Both the position numbers and the translations under genes were made by a program. A DNA stretch of 64,000 nt from Euptelea pleiosperma (lineage: Eukaryota; Streptophyta; Magnoliopsida; Ranunculales; Eupteleaceae), in assembly GCA_035048495.1 (NCBI GenBank), contig CM068542.1, positions 36,361,109-36,425,108 of the forward strand, written 5' to 3'. The notes below the pieces were generated by a model. That model was given only the letters and a program-made list of their open reading frames with translations. It was not told the origin of the DNA and ran no database searches. Of the stretch, positions 57,709 through 64,000 are shown one piece after another (the stretch's first letter is position 1; every line of letters starts with the position of its first letter).

Positions 57709-58369
57709 GGGAAAATTTCTAAAAAGAACAAAAAATTTAATCTATTTACAAAAACAAAAATAAAATTCTGACAATTCCAAAAAAAGTAACTAAACGCCCT
57801 TTTAAAGGGCCTTTCTCCCTAACAGTTGGAAAAATTGACTGTTTCTCCTGACAAAAGCTGAAAAGGCTAACCCATAGAAGAGTAAAACTTTTATCCACGT
57901 GGCACACTCTTAGTGCGCTGACCCTATGGATGTTTGATCAGTCCCTTGATGGGCCTGCAGTCAAAAAATCAGCCTGATTAGTAATTTACAACCTTTGGAT
58001 CTTTGCACTCAAATAATGCTCAAATTCTTACGATTAAAAATCAACCCCTGAAAATAACTTCAGTCCAACGCTTATAAACCACTAATCACGTTTCTTTTTT
58101 GGTGTGTAGGTCCACCTAGTGATTTGCCAAACATCCATACGGTCATCATCCGATAAGACTGTGTCATGTGGCCCGTATCGGGACAAAAGTTTTACTCTCT
58201 ATGGGTAAACGCCCTTTAAAAGGGCGTTTGTCAGTCTTTTCACCTTTTATATTTGTCAAGGAGAAACACCTTTTCAAAGGACGTTTAGTTACTTTTTTTG
58301 GGAATGTCAGAAATTTATTTTTGTTTTTGTAAATAAATTAAAATTTATTTTCTTTTTAGAAATTTTCCA
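57709..58369. mobile_element. Long-TIR palindromic element (Mutator-like), copy 3
   Basis: The ends GGGAAAATTTCT and AGAAATTTTCC are flanked by ATTTTTTGCAC and ATTTTTTGTAC, an 11-bp duplication with one mismatch, compatible with a Mutator-like element. It holds a nested GAGTAAAACTT...AAGTTTTACTC segment (57884-58197). Confidence 0.78.
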
Positions 58370-59141
58370 TTTTTTGTACTACTTGAAGATCTTTTTTCTT
58401 TTTTCTTTTTTGAGATCTTCTCAATGTCCCATCTATAATATATCTTTGACTTGTCACTAGTTATCCTGATGGAAAATACAAGGAAACATCAATACCAATA
58501 TTTTCTACCTCCTTCAAAGTCTCCACCAACCTCTATATTTATATATATATATATATGAGCTCCACCTAACCTCTTTCAAACAAGGAATCTTTCCGCATCG
58601 ACGAGTCTATTCAAAGCAAGGTTAGAAACCATCCTTTATAAGGACTCTTATCGTTACCGTTCACCGTTTAACGGCCCTTGCAACGTCTCACATCTTGTGG
58701 CAAAAGTTCAGAAATTATTATTTTTCCAAACTAATTTGTCCTTTTCTTTTCTTCTCTAAAGCCCCTTTTTTTCAGCTTTAAGCGTTATTTTCGAAATAAC
58801 TTAACGGCGTTGCGGCATTACTATTAAAACGGGTGTTAATTCATTATAATAGCAGTTTTTTAAACCAAGAATCTCAAACATTTGATGTTCTTCGAAATTT
58901 GTGTTTGGTGTTTATGATTCATGTGGTGGGAATCCCGATGACCACCAGTGGTCTGCACGTTAGGACGACTTGCTGCGTTATCGTCCTAAGGATGATGCCA
59001 ACACTCCTCCACAAAGAAAAGTCACTCCTCCCAGAAGCTGCTCAGTGGGTTCTTGTTTGACTTTGCGCCAAGGAGGAACCCGCTTTATAAACACCACAAA
59101 CTTCACACACAGACCAAATCGGCTGCATTTGCTACGACTCA
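58370..59141. promoter_or_regulatory. Upstream region of BAHD D
   Basis: From about 58670 this region is repeated upstream of BAHD E (60870-61360): 'gcaaaagttcagaaattatt', 'aaccaagaatctcaaacatt', 'ccgatgaccaccagtgg' and 'ccaacac' recur in the same order. A TATA-like TTATAAA lies at 59095-59101, about 41 bp before the start codon, and the leader would be very short. An (AT)n run is at 58536-58555. Confidence 0.55.
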
Positions 59142-60551
59142 ATGAATCCTGCAGCGGTTCGTCACATCTCTCGGTGTGCCGTAAAACCACAGTTTATTTT
59201 GGAAGAATCACAACAGCCGTACTATTTGACGCCATGGGATCTTGCCATGTTCTCTGCACACTACATTCAGAAGGGTCTTCTCTTCCCCAAACCTCCACCT
59301 TCAGAAGATCAAAACTCGACGATCACCATCATTGATCAACTCAAAGAATCGCTATCTCTCGCACTCGGCTACTTCTTCCCTCTCGCTGGTCGCCTCGTAA
59401 CCAAAAAAGACGATGACCCACCTTCCTACTCTGTCTTCTTAGACTGTAGCAACGCTCCAGGAGCCGAATTCATCTACGCCGTCGCAGACGTTACGATAGC
59501 TGATGTCCTATCCCCAATCGACGTACCCCCAATTGTCCAATCGTTCTTTGTCCTTGACGGAGCCGTTAATCATGACGGCCACACCGTGCCTTTGCTGGCC
59601 GTGCAGGTAACGGAGTTGGTGGACGGCATCTTCGTTGGCCTCTCTTTCAACCACGCCATAGGCGACGGCACATCTTTCTGGAATTTCTTCAACGCGTGGT
59701 CTGAGATCTCTCGTAGAACGATAACAACAAAGGAAAATATCGAATGCATCTCACGCCCACCCATCACCAAACGCTGGTTTCTCGACCACCACGGTCCCAT
59801 CATCAACCTTCCTTTCTCGCATCACGATGAGTTCATCGAGAGATACGCACCGCCACCAATGAGGGAGAGAATCTTCCATTTCTCATCTGAATCCATTGCC
59901 CGACTCAAAGCCAAGGCCAACGCCGATTGCAACACCAATAAGATTTCTTCCTTTCAGGCCTTGTCTGCGCTGGTGTGGAGATCGGTGACACGTGCGCGTC
60001 ATCTACCCATCGATCAGAAAACGAGTTGTAGATTGGCCATCAATAACAGATCGAGATTGAACCCGCCCTTGTCTAGCGAATACTTTGGCAACTCTATTCA
60101 GACGGTGAGTGGAGTCACCACAGCTGGCGAGTTACTAGACCACGGTCTTGGGTGGGCAGCGTGGCTGTTGCACCAGGGTGTGGCCGGGCACACTGACAGC
60201 AAGATCCGCGGGTGGCTAGAGGCATGGGTGGAAGGTCCCTATATTTACCAGCTCGGACCGTTCTTTGATCAGTGGAGCGTGATGATGGGGAGCTCGCCGA
60301 GGTTCAAAATGTACAGCGACTTTGGGTGGGGAATGGCCGTGGCAGTTCGGAGCGGTTACGCTAACAAATTCGACGGGAAGGTATCGTCGTACCCGGGTCG
60401 TGAAGGGGGAGGGAGCGTGGATTTGGAAGTGTGCCTTCCGCCCCAATCAATGAGTGAACTTGAATCGGATGAGGAGTTCATGGATGTAGTCTCTCCAGTC
60501 CCCACCCCAACTGCATTACTCTCTCGAGTCTCTACCGACTCTCTAATATAG
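59142..60551 (+). CDS. BAHD acyltransferase D, intact, At3g50280-like
   Basis: An intronless BAHD protein of 469 residues. Its start, MNPAAVRHISRC, aligns with copy E and with A/B/C from MASPSAVRQIS. The catalytic motif HAIGD lies at 171-175 and the canonical structural DFGWG at 393-397. SSFQALSALVWR near 269-280 and YPGREGGGSVDLEV near 417-430 fit this BAHD group. The C-terminus (SRVSTDSLI) extends eight residues beyond copy E, whose stop comes earlier. A TATA-like box sits at 59095 and a polyadenylation-like AATAAA at 60628. Predicted role: cytosolic acyl-CoA-dependent acyltransferase of specialised or surface metabolism. The substrate is unknown. It forms a recent tandem pair with E and has the less disrupted promoter of the two. 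Confidence 0.95.
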   Translation: MNPAAVRHISRCAVKPQFILEESQQPYYLTPWDLAMFSAHYIQKGLLFPKPPPSEDQNSTITIIDQLKESLSLALGYFFPLAGRLVTKKDDDPPSYSVFLDCSNAPGAEFIYAVADVTIADVLSPIDVPPIVQSFFVLDGAVNHDGHTVPLLAVQVTELVDGIFVGLSFNHAIGDGTSFWNFFNAWSEISRRTITTKENIECISRPPITKRWFLDHHGPIINLPFSHHDEFIERYAPPPMRERIFHFSSESIARLKAKANADCNTNKISSFQALSALVWRSVTRARHLPIDQKTSCRLAINNRSRLNPPLSSEYFGNSIQTVSGVTTAGELLDHGLGWAAWLLHQGVAGHTDSKIRGWLEAWVEGPYIYQLGPFFDQWSVMMGSSPRFKMYSDFGWGMAVAVRSGYANKFDGKVSSYPGREGGGSVDLEVCLPPQSMSELESDEEFMDVVSPVPTPTALLSRVSTDSLI

Positions 60552-60868
60552 ACAGTTGAGACAGAAAAAAAATCCGGACAGTCAAAGCTCAAACTTTTGA
60601 CAATTGTAGTGGAGGTGCGTCCGCGGCAATAAATTAAAGGGACGTATATGTGTTCCTTCTTTTTTCTTTATTCAAACCAGTCCGGTGCGTTGCACTCGAG
60701 TGATTTTAGGGGCTTTTTAGGCATGGTAAGTAATAAAATAGTTAGCAAGTATCAGGTCAACCGTCAACCCCTTCCGATCAAATAATTTTCGGTCCAGAAC
60801 CACATATGTTCTTATCGGATCGATATTGGATCGGGGCCATCGGCCATGTACTGATCAGCTCCACCTAA
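60552..60868. other. 3' region of BAHD D
   Basis: It contains AATAAA at 60628-60633, and the sequence 'aaagctcaaacttttgacaa' to 'tctttattcaaac' is repeated after BAHD E (63625-63719). 'atcggatcgatattggatcgg' (60817-60837) is low-complexity spacer. No gene. Confidence 0.6.
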
Positions 60869-61368
60869 CCTCTTACGGCCCTTACAACGTCTCACGTCTG
60901 AGGCAAAAGTTCAGAAATTATTATTGTTCCAAAATAATTTCTCATTTTTTTTTTTTCTCTAATGCCCTTTTTTACAGTTTTGGGCGTTATTTTCGAAACA
61001 ACTTAACGGGGTTGCTCATTACCATTCAAAGTTAAAACGGGCGTTAATTCATTATAATAGCAGTTTTTTAAACCAAGAATCTCAAACATTTGATATTCCT
61101 CGAAGTTTTGTGTTTGGTGTTTATGATTCATGCGGTGGGAATACCGATGACCACCAGTGGTCGGCACGTTAGGACGACTTGCTGCTGTATCGTCCTAAGG
61201 ATGATGCCAACACTACTCCACAAAGAAAAGTCACTCCTCCCAGAAGCTGCTTAGTGGGTTCTTGGATGCGCCAAGGAAGAACCCGCTTAATTCTCATCAA
61301 AAATAATAAAAAATAAAAAATAGAGGAAGAACCCGCTTTATGAAAACCGCGTAAACTTCACACACATG
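60869..61368. promoter_or_regulatory. Upstream region of BAHD E, altered TATA position
   Basis: It aligns with the D upstream region. The D sequence 'cgctttataaacac' is 'cgctttatgaaaac' here (61334-61347), so the TATA-like core is changed. A short duplication of 'gaagaacccgctt' brackets an A-rich stretch (61279-61336). The segment is then cut from its gene by a hAT insertion. Confidence 0.6.
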
Positions 61369-62151
61369 CAGGGCGGGCTCTACCTTAAGGCGGTCGACTA
61401 AGGCCCCCAGCCCAGGTCCCACTAACCACATGGATTTTTAGCCCACCTTATTGGATATACAAACCAAAAATCAACCTGATTGATTATCTCTAGCCACAAA
61501 TTTTTTGTACTTTTTAGGACATGATTCTAGCCGTTGGATTCAAGCATGTTTTTCGGTAATAAATCTAATGGATAGAAATCATCAACCAAGCTGATTTTGT
61601 GTGTTTATCCTGCACTGAGCATCACGCGATCATTGTCCCCAAAAGATCTCTGTAGGGCCACAAGAGTCTGCATCTAATTTTTTTTCGTAGCTTTTGCTTG
61701 TCAAGATTAGTTTTTGTATATAAAGATTTCTAATAATATAAAGAGTTTAATTTTTTAATTGATACTATTAAAATACGAGTCTGGTTTGGGGGGACAACCA
61801 TTTTGGCGTACCCACTTAGAAGATGAATGAATTACTGATTTTTGGTGAGGATGATCTCCTCATCATATAGATCATCCCAACAAAAAATCAGCCCATTCTA
61901 AAATTTCTAACCCCATCAAATGTAGTTTTCAAGATACATGGTAAAAATAGACGTCCATAATTCTTTAACTTCTAAATCAGTCTACGAATATCGAAATGAT
62001 TTGAATTTTTGTGATCAGGATGATCTCCTCACCGTAGAGATTATCCTTAACGAAAATCAGCCACTGATTCATCTTCTACGTGGGTCCACCACCCCCCAGG
62101 GTCTTATATAGAGTTTCGCCTTAGGCCTTAACTTGTATCGGGACGGCCCTG
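61369..62151. mobile_element. Non-autonomous hAT-type element in the 5' leader of BAHD E
   Basis: The left end CAGGGCGGGCTC is mirrored by GACGGCCCTG on the right. Flanks CACACATG (61361-61368) and CACACATA (62152-62159) form an 8-bp duplication with one mismatch. The uninterrupted sequence upstream of D is 'cacacacagaccaaatcggc' (59107-59126). The 783-bp interior contains other repeat segments and no transposase. Confidence 0.82.
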
Positions 62152-62193
62152 CACACATACCAAATCGGCTGCAGTTGCAGTTGCTACGACTCA

Positions 62194-63579
62194 ATGAATC
62201 CTGCAGCGGTTCGTCACATCTCTAGGTGTGCCGTAAAACCACGGTTTATTTTGGAAGAATCACAGCAGCCATACTATTTGACGCCATGGGATCTTGCCAT
62301 GTTCTCTGCACACTATATTCAAACGGGTCTTCTCTTCACCAAACCTCCACCTTCAGAAGATCAAAATTCGATGATCACCATCATTGATCAACTCAAAGAA
62401 TCGCTATCTCTCACACTCGGCTACTACTTCCCTCTCGCTGGCCGCCTCGTAACCAAAAAAGACGATGACCCACCTTCCTACTCTGTCTTCTTAGACTGTA
62501 GCAACGCTCCAGGAGCCGAATTCATCTACGCCGTTGCAGACGTTACGATAGCTGATGTCCTATCCCCAATCGACGTACCCCCAATTGTCCAATCGTTCTT
62601 TGTCCTTGACGGAGCCGTTAATCATGACGGTCACACCGTGCCTTTGCTGGCCGTGCAGGTAACGGAGTTGGTGGACGGCATCTTCGTTGGCCTCTCTTTC
62701 AACCACGCCATAGGCGACGGCACGTCTTTCTGGAATTTCTTCAACGCGTGGTCTGAGATCTCTCGTAGAACTATAACAACAAAGGAAAATATCGAACGCA
62801 TCTCACGGCCACCCATCACCAAACGCTGGTTTCTCGACCACCACGGTCCCATCATCAACCTTCCTTTCTCGCATCATGATGAGTTCATCGAGAGATACGC
62901 ACCGCCACCAATGAGGGGGAGAATCTTCCATTTCTCCTCTGAATCCATTGCCCGACTCAAAGCCAAGGTCAACGCCGAGTGCAACACCAATAAGATTTCT
63001 TCCTTTCAGGCCTTGTCTGCGCTGGTGTGGAGATCGGTGACACGTGCGCGTCGTCCACCCATCGATCAGAAAACGATTTGTAGATTGGCCATCAATAGCA
63101 GATCGAGATTGAACCCGCCCTTGTCTAGCGATTACTTTGGCAACTCTATTCAGACGGTTAGTGGAGCCACCACAGCTGGCGAGTTACTAGACCACGGTCT
63201 TGGGTGGGCAGCGTGGCTGTTGCACCAGGGCATTGCCGGGCACACTGACAGCAAGATCCGCGGGTGGCTAGAAGCATGGGTGGAGGGTCCCTATATTTAC
63301 CAGCTCGGACCTTTCTTTGATCAGTGGAGCGTGATGATGGGGTGCTCGCCGAGGTTCGAAATGTACAGCGACTTTGGGTGGGGAAAGGCGGTGGCAGTTC
63401 GGAGCGGTTACGCTAACAAATTCGACGGGAAGGTATCGTCGTACCCGGGTCGTGAAGGGGGAGGGAGCGTGGATTTGGAAGTGTGCCTTCTGCCGCAATC
63501 AATGAGTGAACTTGAATCGGATGAGGAGTTCATGGATGTAGTCTCTCCTGTCCCCACCCCAACTGCATTACTCTCTTGA
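62194..63579 (+). CDS. BAHD acyltransferase E, intact, tandem paralogue of D
   Basis: An intronless BAHD protein of 461 residues, differing from D at roughly 20 positions by eye. It has HAIGD at 171-175 and DFGWG at 393-397, so both hallmark motifs are kept. Differences from D include R at residue 17, T at 44 and 49, C at 384 in the MGCSPRF segment, and K at 398. The stop after TALLS removes the tail seen in D. AATAAA is at 63670-63675. The start codon is only 43 bp from the right end of a hAT element that separates it from its original promoter; expression may be reduced or changed. The likely activity is the same as D. Confidence 0.95.
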   Translation: MNPAAVRHISRCAVKPRFILEESQQPYYLTPWDLAMFSAHYIQTGLLFTKPPPSEDQNSMITIIDQLKESLSLTLGYYFPLAGRLVTKKDDDPPSYSVFLDCSNAPGAEFIYAVADVTIADVLSPIDVPPIVQSFFVLDGAVNHDGHTVPLLAVQVTELVDGIFVGLSFNHAIGDGTSFWNFFNAWSEISRRTITTKENIERISRPPITKRWFLDHHGPIINLPFSHHDEFIERYAPPPMRGRIFHFSSESIARLKAKVNAECNTNKISSFQALSALVWRSVTRARRPPIDQKTICRLAINSRSRLNPPLSSDYFGNSIQTVSGATTAGELLDHGLGWAAWLLHQGIAGHTDSKIRGWLEAWVEGPYIYQLGPFFDQWSVMMGCSPRFEMYSDFGWGKAVAVRSGYANKFDGKVSSYPGREGGGSVDLEVCLLPQSMSELESDEEFMDVVSPVPTPTALLS

Positions 63580-64000
63580 GTCTTTAGACAGTTGAGACAA
63601 AAAAAAAATCAGGAAAAGAACAGTCAAAGCTCAAACTTTTGACAATTTTAACGGAGGTGCGTCCGCAGCAATAAATTAAAGGGGAGTGTACGTGTCCCTT
63701 CTTTTTTCTTTATTCAAACTAGTCTACCGTTCAAGCCGTAGGAAATTTTTTGGTTTTGATTAATATTGCTTTATCAAAAGTCTGACCAATAAGACCTTTT
63801 TGGTTATTTTTATTATTAAATATATTTTAAATTATAATGAAAAGACGACAATACCCTTATCCTTGACTGACACTAGTACAATTCCTACGACGCTTGAAGA
63901 ATTAATTCCTTTGAAAAACTTTTGACATCTGTTTCACCATTGTTACTGGTTCAACTAATTCACTGAAACTAAATGGTGTTGGTTCAACCAGTTTGAGCTC
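63580..64000. other. 3' region of BAHD E and right flank
   Basis: It contains AATAAA at 63670-63675 and similarity to the D 3' region up to about 63720. Beyond that the sequence is AT-rich with no feature that I recognise. Confidence 0.5.

Noticed and set aside
59142..63579. Assigning the cluster to salicylic acid synthesis by analogy with EPS1
   Set aside because: EPS1 belongs to a related BAHD group, but its special activity is reported as Brassicaceae-specific; general similarity does not support the same role here.

Overview
This is plant nuclear DNA, almost certainly from a flowering plant. The evidence is intronless BAHD acyltransferase genes embedded in dense nested transposable elements: Ty3/gypsy Tat-type and Ty1/copia remnants, solo LTRs, Helitrons, hAT-, PIF/Harbinger- and Mutator-type MITEs, and a SINE-like piece. 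I cannot name the species. The repeat style reminds me of magnoliid genomes, but that is only an impression.

Coding content is one gene family. Three BAHD copies have intact reading frames: C (45794-47140, +), D (59142-60551, +) and E (62194-63579, +). A (21452-22798, +) is a pseudogene with two nonsense codons and a pair of compensating indels. B (30770-32115, -) has an intact first ~415 codons and a 1-bp deletion near the end. F (32857-33147, +) is only the 3' fifth of a gene. A, B, C and F form one sub-lineage and D and E, a recent tandem pair, another. They resemble the plant group typified by Arabidopsis At3g50280 (HXXXD acyltransferases of unknown substrate).

Layout: 1-11.8 kb holds nested MITEs, a Harbinger-like element, an orphan copy of the BAHD upstream region (about 6.6 kb) and a 3.07-kb solo LTR (7726-10799). 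12.1-20.9 kb is a Helitron carrying a 5.8-kb LTR-type insertion and a second Helitron. 21.4-27 kb is BAHD A, its duplicated 3' flank and a copia remnant split by a solo Tat LTR. 28.1-33.1 kb is the inverted BAHD unit B plus fragment F, ending in a 146-bp CT microsatellite. 33.4-36.6 kb repeats the 1.9-6.6 kb arrangement. 36.6-38.4 kb is a truncated Helitron, and 38.4-43.9 kb a truncated Tat-type gypsy element with one LTR. 44-50 kb is BAHD unit C with its flanks. 49.9-53.3 kb is a decayed copia element and 53.3-54.7 kb a tandem cluster of Helitron ends. 55-58.6 kb is MITE-rich, and 58.6-64 kb is the D/E tandem pair.

The main story is expansion and decay of a BAHD cluster by segmental duplication, including an inversion. 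Transposons date and dissect the copies: several insertions have their empty site elsewhere in the same window. A notable non-coding signal is a set of MITEs that share the terminus GAGTAAAACTT but have unrelated cores, two of them with perfect 9-bp target duplications.
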